DNA of 64,000 nucleotides, from NCBI RefSeq assembly GCF_026340565.1, contig NZ_JAPEPB010000002.1, positions 62,001-126,000 of the forward strand, written 5' to 3'. A program made the translations under genes and the position numbers. Below are positions 42,299-51,554 of the stretch, piece by piece. The stretch comes from Kitasatospora sp. NBC_01287. GTDB taxonomy: Bacteria > Actinomycetota > Actinomycetes > Streptomycetales > Streptomycetaceae. Position 1 is the stretch's first letter. Each line of letters starts with the position of its first letter. The notes beneath the pieces are model-generated. The model was given only the letters and a program-made list of their open reading frames with translations. It searched no databases and was not told the DNA's origin.

Positions 42299-42802
42299 CA
42301 GCATCCTCAAACGATCGAAGGAGTAAAGAAGTAGGGGAACGGACGGGTGAGCGCCGGCTCCGGCGGCGCTGGGGCTGTTCGGCAGGCCGCAGCATAGCCG
42401 GTTTCCGGATCTGTCTGACGGAACATCAAAAACCTTGCCACGAAGGTGGTTTGGTACCTTCCTATCGAACATCTCAAGCATCCCGCACGCCGGTGGGGCA
42501 CGCCGTCGAGCGGGGCGGCGGGCAACCGCGTGGCGACCGGGCGGCAGCCGCCGTCCGCCCGTCGGAGGTGGCGCTGGCACCAGGTTTGCCCCGCCCGGAC
42601 TTGTCGTACCGGCCGGGCGGGGCGAGTTCGCTCATGAGAGGGGTCTGCCGGGGAAACCGCGGCGTGGTGCGGCGGGTCCGTGCTAAGCGGGGCGGCGCGG
42701 CACCGCCGCGGCGGCTGGGCGGCGGGCGAGCGGGCGGGTGCCTGCTAGGGTCCCGCGCGGGGACGTGGGAGGGACGTGGCAGGGACGTGGCAGGGAGGCG
42801 CG
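42299..42802. promoter_or_regulatory. Upstream region of cvnA (gene-free)
   Basis: A 504-bp interval between divergent genes. The AT-richer part at 42421-42480 holds nested inverted repeats: ACCTT-N6-AAGGT (42432-42447) and GAAGGT-N8-ACCTTC (42442-42461), a plausible operator or promoter zone for cvnA. No convincing gene lies in the interval. Near 42764-42796 a GGGACGTGGCA phrase is repeated. Confidence 0.5.
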
Positions 42803-43526
42803 GTGGCGGTGGCGGTCGGCAGCGAGGGGGCGAACTCCGCCGAGGTGATGGCCCGGCGGTTCGATCTCGGCTGCCTGGTGGCACTGCTCCCCCTTGCTCA
42901 CCGGGCCGCCGCGCTCACCGAACTCCTCGACGCCGACCCCGGCTTCTTCCGCATCGGCCACGCCCACCCCGCCGCCGTCAGCCGCGGCGCGATCGCCGAC
43001 GGAACGCCCCGGGTGCGCGCCGCCCTCGCGCGCACGGTCGACGCCGCCTGGGCGCAGGAGGCGCTGCTGGACCTGGCGGACCCGGAGATCGACGCCGCGC
43101 TCGCCGACAACTCCCGTCTGGGCTACCCGGTCGAGTGCCGGCTGCGCAGGCGCCGGCCCGCCGTGGTGGCCGCCGGCAGCGGCTACCAGGTCGAGCACCA
43201 CCGCAGGGCGCCGCGGTCCCAGGACGCCGAGCTGGCCGCGGCGGCGCTGCTCGACCGGCGCACCGCCCGCTGGGGCCCGGCGGTCCAGGCCACCACCTGG
43301 GCCGCCGCCTGGCGGAGCGTCAGGCTCGCCGGAGGCGCGGCGGCGGTGTGCGAGGTGCTGGCCGCCCTGCCGTCCGACCGGCCCCTGGACGAGGCGACGG
43401 TACTGATCGGTCAGGCCTGCGCCGAAGCCGCTGCCGGCCCGGACAGCGCTCCCGCTGATCCGCGCCTTCCCCGCTCCCCTGCCCGAGCTGCTGGCCACCG
43501 CCGCCGACCGCGCGGCGCGGCGCTGA
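42803..43526 (+). pseudogene. Hypothetical gene with a frameshift near 43,440
   Basis: From GTG 42803 (GGGAGG upstream) the frame encodes a helical Ala-rich protein: AEVMARRFDLGCLVALLPLA, FFRIGHAHPAAVSRG, EALLDLADPEIDAALADNSR, RLRRRRPAVVAAGSGYQVEH. At about 43430-43450 the good coding pattern moves by one base to LPLIRAFPAPLPELLATAAD then RAARR and TGA 43526. Without the shift the frame would run 224 bp into the antisense of the YihY gene. So this is either a sequencing error or a real frameshift; the intact product would have about 240 residues. Function unknown. Confidence 0.6.
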
Positions 43527-43556
43527 ACGCACCGCTGATCGCCGCCCGGCCGCCGG

Positions 43557-44729
43557 TCAGCCGCGCGGTGGCGCGCTCGGTCCGGTCGGCGTGGCCGGCG
43601 TGGCCGCGCGGTCGCCGGGGCGGGCCTCCGGGAGCGGTCGGGCCTCCGGGAGCGGTCGGGCCTCCGGGAGCGGACGGGCCTCCGGGAGCGGGCGGGCCCC
43701 GGGGTCGGGCCGGACGTCGGGGTCGGGTCGGGCGTCAGAGTCGCCCGCGCGGGCGGGCGACTGGTGGAACTCGACGCTGATCTCCTCGTACGGCTTGTAG
43801 GCCGCGGCGGCCGCGTAGGAGGCGTAGGCCCGGCGGTCGGCGCTGGTCAGCTCGGCGTCGTCGGTGAACGAGGCGGCGACGCTGCGGGGCCACAGCTGCC
43901 GGCTCCGTACCGCCGCGCTCTGCGCGCAGACGACCAGGGTCACGGCGCCCAGGTAGATCCAGGCGAGCAGGCCCAGGACGATGCCGAAGAGCCCGTAGGT
44001 GGCCGTGGCGCCGCGCAGTTGGTGCCCTATGTAGTAGGTGCTCACCGCCAGCAGTACCTGCCAGACCAGGGCCCCGCCCAGTGCCTCGGGCCAGAGCAGC
44101 CGGACCCGCAGGTGGCGGTCGGTCAGCACCTTGAAGGTGAGCAGCAGCAGGCCCGCGTCGACCGCCACCGAGACCGGCACGGCGGCCGCGCGCACCCCCA
44201 GGTCGAGCGAGGTGCCCCAGGCGTGCGCGGAGGCGGTCAGCGCGGCCAGCCCGCTGGAGAGCACGATGCCGGTCGCGAGGATGGCCAGCAGCAGCAGGCC
44301 GCGCAGCCTGGCGGCGAGCGCGGTCGGCCGGCGGTGCTGCGGGACGGCCCAGATGGTGTTGAACGCGTTCTGGATCGCCGACGCCACCCCGAGGGCGCCG
44401 TACAGGCTGCCCCCGATGCCCACCGCCAGCGCGACCCCGCTGCCGTGGAAGGAGCGGATGTTCTGGCCCAACTGGTCTCCGATGACCGGGAACTGCCGGA
44501 GCGCGGAGTGCAGGACCTGCTGCTGCAGGTGGGGGTCGCCGTGCAGCGCGAAGCCCAGCGCGGTGACCAGGAGCAGCAGCATCGGGAAGAGGGACAGGAA
44601 GCCGTAGTAGGCGATCAGAGCGGCGAGGTAGCTGCTCCGGTCATCGGCGAACTTGTAGCCGACGGCGATGGCCTTGCCGAGCCAGGGGCGCCGCCGCTGG
44701 TAGCTGTCGAGTCGGGTCAGCACACTCAT
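43557..44729 (-). CDS. YihY/virulence factor BrkB family membrane protein
   Basis: A 390-residue protein with six predicted membrane segments. It contains LAALIAYYGFLSLFPMLLLL, GSLYGALGVASAIQNAFNTI, LLLAILATGIVLSSGLAAL, PEALGGALVWQVLLAVSTYY and GIVLGLLAWIYLGAVTLVV, all typical of YihY. ATG 44729 (MSVLTRLDSY) is used; the ribosome site is weak. The cytoplasmic C-terminus (about 90 residues) ends in four ARPLPE repeats from an 18-bp tandem unit. Family function is unsettled. A small membrane-anchored protein gene lies upstream on the same strand. Confidence 0.95.
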   Translation of the reverse strand: MSVLTRLDSYQRRRPWLGKAIAVGYKFADDRSSYLAALIAYYGFLSLFPMLLLLVTALGFALHGDPHLQQQVLHSALRQFPVIGDQLGQNIRSFHGSGVALAVGIGGSLYGALGVASAIQNAFNTIWAVPQHRRPTALAARLRGLLLLAILATGIVLSSGLAALTASAHAWGTSLDLGVRAAAVPVSVAVDAGLLLLTFKVLTDRHLRVRLLWPEALGGALVWQVLLAVSTYYIGHQLRGATATYGLFGIVLGLLAWIYLGAVTLVVCAQSAAVRSRQLWPRSVAASFTDDAELTSADRRAYASYAAAAAYKPYEEISVEFHQSPARAGDSDARPDPDVRPDPGARPLPEARPLPEARPLPEARPLPEARPGDRAATPATPTGPSAPPRG

Positions 44730-44843
44730 GGCCGCTGCAATCTGTGGGACGGGTGCCGACCGCACGGGCCGACCTGACGACCGGATGACCGGATGACCGG
44801 GCAACTGGGTTGGGCGGACGAGCGGGATCGCCGGACGGGCTGA

Positions 44844-45179
44844 TCAGCCCTTGCGACGGCGGAGCAGGAGCACCGCGAGGATCCCCGCCGCCAGCCCCGC
44901 GGCACCGGCGGCGCCCGCCGTGCCCGTCCGCTCCTTCCCCGCACGGCGCAGCGCGGGCAGCAGCCGGGCTCGCGCGACGGCGCCGCCCTTGGTGACCGAG
45001 CGCCGCGCACCGTGCGTGCAGGCCGCCAGCCACGCGCGTGCCCGCTCCGCTTCCGCGCCTCGCTCCAGCTCCTGGGAGCGTGCGCGGATCACGTCGGCCG
45101 CCTCGTGGACGGCGGCACCGACGCTCGCCATCGCGCTCGCGCTCGCGGAACCGTTGGCGGAACTGTGAAGGGATTTCAT
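44844..45179 (-). CDS. Small C-terminally anchored membrane protein, 111 aa
   Basis: ATG 45179 (MKSLHSSANGSASASAMASV) with GGAGAGCAGG upstream. The helical middle (AAVHEAADVIRARSQELERG, WLAACTHGARR) is followed by one membrane segment (AGAAGLAAGILAVLLL) and RRRKG. Probably a tail-anchored protein with a cytoplasmic N-terminus. No known domain. It is upstream of and codirectional with yihY, 114 bp away. Confidence 0.78.
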   Translation of the reverse strand: MKSLHSSANGSASASAMASVGAAVHEAADVIRARSQELERGAEAERARAWLAACTHGARRSVTKGGAVARARLLPALRRAGKERTGTAGAAGAAGLAAGILAVLLLRRRKG

Positions 45180-45314
45180 CACTCGACCTGCTCTCCTTCT
45201 CGACGTCTCGACCTGCAGCGCACGCCTGTCCGCTCGCCGTCGCGGCAAACCTCGGCGGCGGCGAGGGGCGGGCCCCGCCTGACAGTGGATCAGCCACGGC
45301 CGGTCGGCTGTCGG

Positions 45315-46025
45315 CTACGCCCGGCGCGCGAGCACCAGCGCGCAGCGCGGGCTGCCGTCCTCGCGGCGCCCGAACCCGTCCAGCGGTGCGAGCGTGACCG
45401 CGAAGCCGGCCGCCACCAGGTCCGCGCGCACCGCCCGCAGCGGGCAACTGCGGTAGTACATGACGAAGGGCGGGCGCCACACCGCGTTCCGCACCCGCAT
45501 CGCGGCGTCGAACCCGGTCAGCGCCCAGTACCAGGGCGAGCTGACGCGCGGGGGCGCGGCGACCGGGAAGGCGAGGAGGCCGCCGGGGCGCAGCGCGCGG
45601 TGCACCCCGCTGAAGAGCGCGGCCCGCTCGGCGGGCAGGAAGTGGCCGAGGGCTCCGAAGCTGACCGCCAGGTCGAAGGCCCCGGCGAAGGGCAGCGCTC
45701 GCGCGTCGGCCCGCACCAGGTCCGCGCCCGGGTGGGCCTCGCGGGCCAGGGCGAGCATCCCGGCACTGAAGTCGACGCCCGTGGCGCGTCCCCCGCACAG
45801 GGGCTGCAGGACCCGCAGGCCGGCACCGGTGCCGCAGCAGACGTCCAGTCCGTCGCCGAACGGCCCGAGCGGGCGCAGCACTTCGGCCGTCGCGTCGAGG
45901 ATGCCGTCGGGGGTGCGGAAGGGCGTCCGGTCGAAGGTGGGGGCGAGCAGGTCGTAGCCGTGCTCGACCGAGGAGAGCGCCTGGACCAGGAGGTCGCGCA
46001 GGGAGGGGCCTTGGGAGGAGAACAC
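45315..46025 (-). CDS. SAM-dependent class I methyltransferase
   Basis: A 236-residue methyltransferase. Motif I is GLDVCCGTGAGLRVLQPL, then GVDFSAGMLALAREAHPGAD, VRADARALPF and motif IV LAVSFGALGHF. The C-terminal part (SSPWYWALTGFDAAMRVRNA) is specific to a streptomycete subgroup. GTG 46025 lies 6 nt after TAGGCT and so appears leaderless. That -10 box is the junction with a palindromic repeat (46036-46087). The acceptor molecule is unknown. Confidence 0.93.
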   Translation of the reverse strand: MFSSQGPSLRDLLVQALSSVEHGYDLLAPTFDRTPFRTPDGILDATAEVLRPLGPFGDGLDVCCGTGAGLRVLQPLCGGRATGVDFSAGMLALAREAHPGADLVRADARALPFAGAFDLAVSFGALGHFLPAERAALFSGVHRALRPGGLLAFPVAAPPRVSSPWYWALTGFDAAMRVRNAVWRPPFVMYYRSCPLRAVRADLVAAGFAVTLAPLDGFGRREDGSPRCALVLARRA

Positions 46026-46035
46026 CGGCCCAGCC

Positions 46036-46087
46036 TAGGCCGTGTCTGACAATTCGCGGCCCGGCGGGAATTGTCAGACACGGCCCG
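46036..46087. repeat. Full copy of the GGCCGTGTCTGACA palindromic repeat
   Basis: The left arm TAGGCCGTGTCTGACAATTC and right arm GAATTGTCAGACACGGCCC pair over 19 bases around GCGGCCCGGCGG. Its left end forms part of CCTAGGC, which supplies the -10 element of the methyltransferase gene. Confidence 0.8.
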
Positions 46088-46149
46088 GGGCTGCCGGGCC
46101 GCCGCTGTCCGACCGCACCCGGTGCCCGACCGGGCGAGCCCCCGGGCGG

Positions 46150-46614
46150 CTATCGGACGCTCGCCGCCCGGGGCTCGCCGGGGCCGCGGAACGGCAGGGT
46201 CCGGCTGAGGACGAGGTTGGTGGTCGTGCTCCCGAACTGGGCCAGCGCGTCGACGATCTCCTCCAGGTGGCCCATCGAGGTGGCCGCCACCTTCAGGACG
46301 TAGCAGTCGTCGCCGGTGGTGCGCAGGCACTCCAGGATCTCCGGCCGCTCCCCGAGCAGCCGGCGCAGCGGTTCGTGCCGGTTCCCCGGGTACTTGAGGC
46401 GGACCACCGCCAGCACCACGTGCCCGGTGCGCTCCAGGTCCACCTCGGCCCGGTACCCGGTGATCACCCCGGCCGCCTCCAGCCGCCGCACCCGCTCCGT
46501 CGTCGCCGACGCGCTCAGGTTCACCTGCCGAGCCAGCTCGGTGAACGCGATCCGGCCGTCCAGCTGAAGCTTGGCCAGGATCGCCCAGTCCGTCACATCA
46601 AGATTCTCGGTCAT
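46150..46614 (-). CDS. Lrp/AsnC family transcriptional regulator
   Basis: A 154-residue regulator with an N-terminal HTH (LDVTDWAILAKLQLDGRIAF, TELARQVNLSASATTERVRR, LEAAGVITGYRAEVD) and a RAM ligand-binding domain (VLAVVRLKYPGNRHEPLRRL, DDCYVLKVAATSMGHLEEIV). ATG 46614. It diverges from the F420-type oxidoreductase gene over 94 bp, so it may respond to an amino acid or other metabolite and control that gene. The effector is unknown. Confidence 0.95.
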   Translation of the reverse strand: MTENLDVTDWAILAKLQLDGRIAFTELARQVNLSASATTERVRRLEAAGVITGYRAEVDLERTGHVVLAVVRLKYPGNRHEPLRRLLGERPEILECLRTTGDDCYVLKVAATSMGHLEEIVDALAQFGSTTTNLVLSRTLPFRGPGEPRAASVR

Positions 46615-46708
46615 CAGCCAAGATTACCGGCGGATCCACCGGCGAACCGCCCCTGAACAGGCAGGAATCCCTTCTGGCGGCCCGTGTCGCCTGGCTAGGC
46701 TCGACGGT

Positions 46709-47557
46709 GTGAAGATCGGAGTCAACGTCCTCAATTTCGGCCCCGGCACCGACCCGGGAGTCCTGCGGAGCTGGGCCCAGACCGTGGAAGGCCTGGGTTT
46801 CGACCTGCTGATGGTGTCGGACCACATCGCCATCACGCCCGACCTCGCCGCGCGGTACCCGGCGCCCTTCTACGAACCGTTCACCACCCTGTCCTGGCTG
46901 GCCGGCCTCACCACCCGGATCCAGTTGGGCACGACGGTCCTCATCATCCCCTACCGGCACCCGCTGCTCACCGCGCGGATGGCGGCCAACCTGGACCAGC
47001 TCAGCGGCGGCCGGCTGGTCCTCGGTGTGGGGGTGGGCTGGGCGCGGCAGGAGTTCGCCGCGCTCGGGATCCCGTTCGAACGGCGTGGCCGACTGACCGA
47101 CGAGCACCTGCGGGACATGCGGGCGGCCTGGGCGGACACCGCCGACTACGGCACCCGGAGGATCCCGGTGTGGGTCGGCGGCAACAGCGACCCGGGGCTG
47201 CGTCGGGCCGTGCGGTTCGGCGACGCCTGGCACCCGCTGCGCTGGACCATGCCGCGGTTGCGCGAAGGCGTGGTGCGACTGAAGGCCATCGCGGACGAGC
47301 AGCACCTCCCCGTGCCCGCCCTGGCCCCCCGGATCGCGCTCAAGCCCACCGCGACGCCGGTCAGCGGCCCGGACCGGCTCGCCGGGGAGGGCACGATCGA
47401 GCAGATCCTGGACGACCTCGACCAACTACGGCTGCTGGGTGCCGACACGGTCGTCCTCGACCCTTACGACGGCGATCCCCGCCTGACATGCCACCCGCAC
47501 GCGCCTTGGCAGGCACTCGCCACGGTGGCCGCCCACCTCCACCCGCCCCGCGGCTGA
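46709..47557 (+). CDS. LLM class F420-dependent oxidoreductase (luciferase-like)
   Basis: A 282-residue TIM-barrel enzyme. GTG 46709 follows TAGGCT by 7 nt, so it appears leaderless. Markers are KIGVNVLNFGPGTDPGVLRS, GFDLLMVSDHIA, TRIQLGTTVLIIPYRHPLLT, LSGGRLVLGVGVGWARQEF and IPVWVGGNSDPGLRRAVRFG. The family uses F420 or FMN. It ends 11 bp before a deaminase gene on the same strand, forming an operon, and lies opposite an Lrp regulator. The substrate is unknown. Confidence 0.94.
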   Translation: MKIGVNVLNFGPGTDPGVLRSWAQTVEGLGFDLLMVSDHIAITPDLAARYPAPFYEPFTTLSWLAGLTTRIQLGTTVLIIPYRHPLLTARMAANLDQLSGGRLVLGVGVGWARQEFAALGIPFERRGRLTDEHLRDMRAAWADTADYGTRRIPVWVGGNSDPGLRRAVRFGDAWHPLRWTMPRLREGVVRLKAIADEQHLPVPALAPRIALKPTATPVSGPDRLAGEGTIEQILDDLDQLRLLGADTVVLDPYDGDPRLTCHPHAPWQALATVAAHLHPPRG

Positions 47558-47568
47558 ACGGAGCCATC

Positions 47569-47997
47569 ATGATCACCCCCGACGACCACACCCTCCTGCG
47601 GCGCGCCATCGCGCTGGCGGCCAAGGCCCGCCAGGGCGGTGACCCGCCGTTCGGGTCGCTGCTGGCGGCGCCCGACGGGACGGTCCTGGCGGAGGAGCAC
47701 AACACGACGCTCACCGACCGGGACATCACGGCGCACCCGGAACTGAAGCTCGCACGGTGGGCCGCGCGGGAGTTGGACGCGGCCACCGCGGCGAGCACCA
47801 CGATGTACACCAGCTGCGAACCGTGCGGCATGTGCGAGGCGGTGATCCAGCAGGCGGGGCTGCGGCGGGTGGTGTTCGCGCTCTCCGGCGAGCAGCTGCT
47901 GGACATCAGGCCCGGCAGCGGCCGGCCGCCCGTGCCGCAGGAGGGCCCCGCGCTGCTCCAGGAGGTGCGGGCCGTCGTCGAGGGGTACTACCGCTGA
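47569..47997 (+). CDS. Nucleoside/CMP deaminase family zinc hydrolase
   Basis: A 142-residue enzyme. Zinc and proton-transfer residues are in TAHPEL (HPE; the Glu is catalytic) and TSCEPCGMCEAV (PCxxC). It begins MITPDDHTLLRRAIALAAKA and has PPFGSLLAAPDGTVLAEEHN, as in guanine deaminase or TadA-like cytoplasmic deaminases. It is coupled by close spacing to the F420-type gene. A hairpin (48034-48063) follows. The substrate is not determined. Confidence 0.94.
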   Translation: MITPDDHTLLRRAIALAAKARQGGDPPFGSLLAAPDGTVLAEEHNTTLTDRDITAHPELKLARWAARELDAATAASTTMYTSCEPCGMCEAVIQQAGLRRVVFALSGEQLLDIRPGSGRPPVPQEGPALLQEVRAVVEGYYR

Positions 47998-48033
47998 CGG
48001 ACCGTCGGGCCCGCGCACCGACGGCGGCCGACA

Positions 48034-48063
48034 ACCCGCGCCCCGCCTCCGCGGGGCGCGGGT
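48034..48063 (+). terminator. Hairpin after the deaminase gene
   Basis: Perfect 13-bp arms ACCCGCGCCCCGC / GCGGGGCGCGGGT with the loop CTCC, 37 bp after the stop codon. The rest of the 47998-48656 gap holds no supported gene. An AT-richer stretch at 48366-48425 with TTGACG (48412-48417) is the likely promoter zone of the metallopeptidase. Confidence 0.75.
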
Positions 48064-48656
48064 GCGCGCCGTCCGCGACCTTCAGGGAACGGAGCGGCGG
48101 CGGAGCGCGGCGGTGCTTGGCCGGAAGCATGCGCACATCCGACCGGATCCGCGCGCCCACCGGAGCACTCCCCCGCCGCCCGGCCACCCGGCGCGAGGCG
48201 CCACCCGCCGAACGCCGCGCGGCGGCGGCACCGCTCCGCGCGGGACGGTGCGAGCCTTCGCGCCGCAGCTGGGGATCGGGGCGACGGCAGCGGGCCGACG
48301 GGACCAAGTCCGTGGAACGGGTTGGCAAACCGGTGACCAAGCGAGGCCACTGAGCAGGTGACGGGATGTCAATCCCCCGAATCCTGAAAGAATTCTTATT
48401 GGCCAACCCTTGACGCGCATCTGTCACTCGATGCCCGGCGGCTGCCACCATTCCTGCAACCGCACCGGCAGGGGCCCCACCCCCCGGGGCGGACCGGCCC
48501 GCGCCACCGGCCGGGCGGCGGCGTCTGGCCGTACCGGGCGATCCACCGCGTTCCGCGCGCCACCCCCACCACGTTCCGCGCGCTGCGCCGCGAACCCGCG
48601 GCCGGCCTCGCACCACCGGTGCGCCACCGCGCCGCCGGTCGGTAAAGGAGTGCGAC

Positions 48657-51032
48657 TTGCCACGCCATACCCGTGTCCGCACCGCCCTGGCCGCGCTCGC
48701 CGCGACCACCGCCCTGCTCGCCGCAGGCGTCCCCGTCGCCGCCCAGGCGGCCACCCCCGGGCCGGCGGGCCAGAACACCGCCGGCCCCGGCACGGCCGGG
48801 CCGAGCGCGACAAGCCCGCAGGCCACCGCCGCACGCGCCCGGTTACTGGCCGACGCGAGCGGCCAGGCCGCCTCGCTGGCCAGGTCGATAGGCCTCGGCG
48901 ACCAGGAGCAGCTGGTCGTCAAGGACGCCGTGGCCGACGCCAACGGCACCCGCCACCTGCGGTACAACCGCACCTACGCCGGACTCCCGGTGCTGGGAGG
49001 CGATCTGGTGGTCCATCAGAGCGCGGCCGGCACCACCCTGGGGGTCGACCGCGCCAGCACGGCGAACCTGACCGGGCTGGGCACCACGCCGGCCGTCGCC
49101 GCGCCCAAGGCACAGGCCGCCGCGCTGGCCACCGAAGCGGGCGCGAGCGTGGACGCGGCGCCCCAACTCGTCGTCTGGGCCGTCGGCGACCAGCCGAAGC
49201 TGGCCTGGCAGACCCTGATCGGCGGCAAGCAGGCCGACGGCACCCCCAGCCGCCTGCAGGTCGTCACCGACGCCGCCACCGGCGCGGTCCTCAGCCGCAC
49301 CGAGACGTTGGAGACCGGCACCGGCACCGGCGTCTTCGTCGGCCAGGTCCCGCTGACCACCACCCAGTCCGGCAGCAGCTACCAGCTGAAGGACGCCACC
49401 CGCGGCGGCCAGTACACCACCGACATGGCCAACGGCACCTCCGGCAACGGCACCGTGTTCACCAAGTCCTCCGACACCTGGGGCAACGGCTCGGCGAGCA
49501 ACCGCGAGTCGGCCGCGGTGGACGCCCAGTACGGCGCGGCGGCCACCTGGGACTACTACAAGAACACCTTCGGCCGCAACGGCATCCGCAACGACGGCCA
49601 GGGCGCGTACAGCAGGGTGCACTACGACAGCGACTACACCAACGCCTTCTGGGACGACAGCTGCTTCTGCATGACCTACGGCGACGGGTCGGGCAACACC
49701 CACCCGCTGACCGAGATCGACGTCTCCGGGCACGAGATGAGCCACGGCGTCACCGCCGCCACCGCCGGCCTGGACTACTCGGGCGAGTCCGGCGGCCTCA
49801 ACGAGGCCACCTCCGACATCATGGGCACCGGCGTCGAGTGGTACGCCAACCTCGCCGTCAACCCGCCGAACTACGACCTCGGCGAGCTGATCAACCTGAA
49901 CGGCGACGGCACCCCGCTGCGCTACATGGACAAGCCCTCCAAGGACGGCAATTCGGCCGACTTCTGGTCCTCCAGCGTCGGCAACCTGGACGTGCACTAC
50001 TCCTCGGGCGTGGCCAACCACCTCTTCTACCTGCTCGCCGAGGGCAGCACGCCGAAGACGATCAACGGCTTCAGCTACAACAGCCCGACCGAGAACGGCA
50101 TCTCGGTCACCGGGGTCGGCCGGGACAAGGCGCTGCACATCTGGTACCAGGCGCTGACCGCCCACATGACCTCCACCACCAACTACGCCGCCGCGCGCAC
50201 CGCCACCCTCGCCGCGGCCACCGACCTCTACGGCGCGAACAGCGCCGAGTACAACCAGGTCGCCACCGCCTGGGCCGCCGTCAACGTCGGCTCGCTGCCC
50301 ACCGGCGGCGTCACCGTCACCAGCCCGGGCAACCAGAGCACGGCGGTCGGCACGGCGGTGAGCCTGCAGGTCGCGACGAGCGGCGGCACCGCACCGCTCA
50401 GCTACGCGGCCACCGGTCTGCCGGCCGGCCTGTCGATCAACTCCGGCAGCGGCCTGATCACCGGCACCCCGACCACCGCGGGCACCTCGAACGTGACCGT
50501 CACGGTCACCGACAGCGCCGGCAAGTCCGGCTCCGCGTCGTTCACCTGGACCGTGGGCGGCGGTGGCGGCGGCTGTGCCGGCGCCGGCACCCAACTGCTC
50601 GGCAACGCCGGCTTCGAGACCGGCACCGCCTCGCCCTGGACCGCCTCCTCCGGCGTCGTCGACAACTCCTCCTCCGAGCCGGCCCACGCGGGCAGTTGGA
50701 AGGCGTGGCTGGACGGCTACGGCAGCACGCACACCGACACGCTGAGCCAGAGCGTGACCATCCCGGCCGGCTGCAAGGCCACCCTCAGCTTCTGGCTGCA
50801 CGTCGACACCGCCGAGACCGGCACCACGGCCTACGACAAGCTGGCGGTCACCGCCAACGGCACCAGCCTGGCCAGCTACTCCAACGTGAACGCGAACACC
50901 GGCTACGCGCAGAAGTCCTTCGACCTCTCCTCCTACGCCGGCAGCTCGGTGACGGTGAAGTTCAGCGGCGTGGAGGACTCCTCGCTGCAGACCAGCTTCG
51001 TCATCGACGACACCGCGCTCACCACCGGCTGA
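48657..51032 (+). CDS. Secreted M4 (thermolysin-like) metallopeptidase with Ig-like and C-terminal jelly-roll domains
   Basis: A 791-residue prepro-enzyme. TTG 48657 is the start, fixed by AAAGGAG 6 nt upstream. The signal peptide ends near VAAQAATPG. The propeptide has FTP and PepSY parts (HLRYNRTYAGLPVLGGDLVV, VVTDAATGAVLSRTET). The catalytic zinc site is HEMSH (359-363) with Glu383 in GLNEATSD. After the M4 domain come a putative Ig-like domain (about 550-635), a GGGGGG linker, and a C-terminal domain (NAGFETGTASPWTASSGVVD) of carbohydrate-binding or convertase type. Secreted protease with adhesive modules; regulation unknown. Confidence 0.96.
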   Translation: MPRHTRVRTALAALAATTALLAAGVPVAAQAATPGPAGQNTAGPGTAGPSATSPQATAARARLLADASGQAASLARSIGLGDQEQLVVKDAVADANGTRHLRYNRTYAGLPVLGGDLVVHQSAAGTTLGVDRASTANLTGLGTTPAVAAPKAQAAALATEAGASVDAAPQLVVWAVGDQPKLAWQTLIGGKQADGTPSRLQVVTDAATGAVLSRTETLETGTGTGVFVGQVPLTTTQSGSSYQLKDATRGGQYTTDMANGTSGNGTVFTKSSDTWGNGSASNRESAAVDAQYGAAATWDYYKNTFGRNGIRNDGQGAYSRVHYDSDYTNAFWDDSCFCMTYGDGSGNTHPLTEIDVSGHEMSHGVTAATAGLDYSGESGGLNEATSDIMGTGVEWYANLAVNPPNYDLGELINLNGDGTPLRYMDKPSKDGNSADFWSSSVGNLDVHYSSGVANHLFYLLAEGSTPKTINGFSYNSPTENGISVTGVGRDKALHIWYQALTAHMTSTTNYAAARTATLAAATDLYGANSAEYNQVATAWAAVNVGSLPTGGVTVTSPGNQSTAVGTAVSLQVATSGGTAPLSYAATGLPAGLSINSGSGLITGTPTTAGTSNVTVTVTDSAGKSGSASFTWTVGGGGGGCAGAGTQLLGNAGFETGTASPWTASSGVVDNSSSEPAHAGSWKAWLDGYGSTHTDTLSQSVTIPAGCKATLSFWLHVDTAETGTTAYDKLAVTANGTSLASYSNVNANTGYAQKSFDLSSYAGSSVTVKFSGVEDSSLQTSFVIDDTALTTG

Positions 51033-51054
51033 CCCGCACCCCGCACTCCTCGCA

Positions 51055-51101
51055 CCGACCACTGCGCGCCGGCGAGCTCGATGCCGGCGCGCAGCGGTCG
51101 G
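51055..51101. terminator. Hairpin after the metallopeptidase gene
   Basis: Nineteen-bp arms CCGACCACTGCGCGCCGGC / GCCGGCGCGCAGCGGTCGG with one mismatch and a 9-nt loop, 22 bp beyond the stop. Confidence 0.8.
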
Positions 51102-51124
51102 TGGCGCCGGGCCGGGCCCGGGGC

Positions 51125-51154
51125 GGGACGGGACGGGACGGGACGGGACGGGAC
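51125..51154. repeat. (GGGAC)6 microsatellite
   Basis: Six exact 5-bp units in the intergenic region about 75 bp before the monooxygenase gene. Likely polymorphic. Confidence 0.85.
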
Positions 51155-51230
51155 GGGCCCGGCCGAGGTCTTCCCTCGGAGACACGAGTCGCGCGACGGG
51201 CCCCCGGAAGAGAGACCCTAGACTCGCCGC

Positions 51231-51554
51231 ATGATCTTCATCGTCGTCAAGTTCCAGGTCAGGCCCGAGCACACCGACTCCTGGACGTCCCACGTCGAGC
51301 CGTTCACCCGCGCGACCCGGGCCGAGCCCGGGAACCTGTGGTTCGAGTGGTCGCGCAGCGTGGAGGAGCCCGACACCTACGTGCTGGTCGAGGCGTTCCA
51401 GGACGGCGCCGGCGAGGCGCACGTGAACTCGGACCACTTCCGCGCCGCGATGGAGACCATGCGTCCGCTGGTCCAGCGGGCCCCGCAGATCGTCAGCACC
51501 ACGATCGAGGGCGCCGACGGCTGGGGCCGGATGGGCGAGCTCGGCATCGAGTGA
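51231..51554 (+). CDS. Antibiotic biosynthesis monooxygenase (ABM) domain protein
   Basis: A 107-residue cofactor-free ferredoxin-like monooxygenase type: MIFIVVKFQVRPEHTDSWTS, RATRAEPGNLWFEWSRSVEE, PDTYVLVEAFQDGAGEAHVN and SDHFRAAMETMRPLV. The ATG is 6 nt after TAGACT and so appears leaderless. These small enzymes (YgiN or ActVA-Orf6 type) oxidise quinol-like compounds. It stands alone between the protease gene and the TetX-like gene; 157 bp of non-coding sequence follows. Confidence 0.94.
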   Translation: MIFIVVKFQVRPEHTDSWTSHVEPFTRATRAEPGNLWFEWSRSVEEPDTYVLVEAFQDGAGEAHVNSDHFRAAMETMRPLVQRAPQIVSTTIEGADGWGRMGELGIE

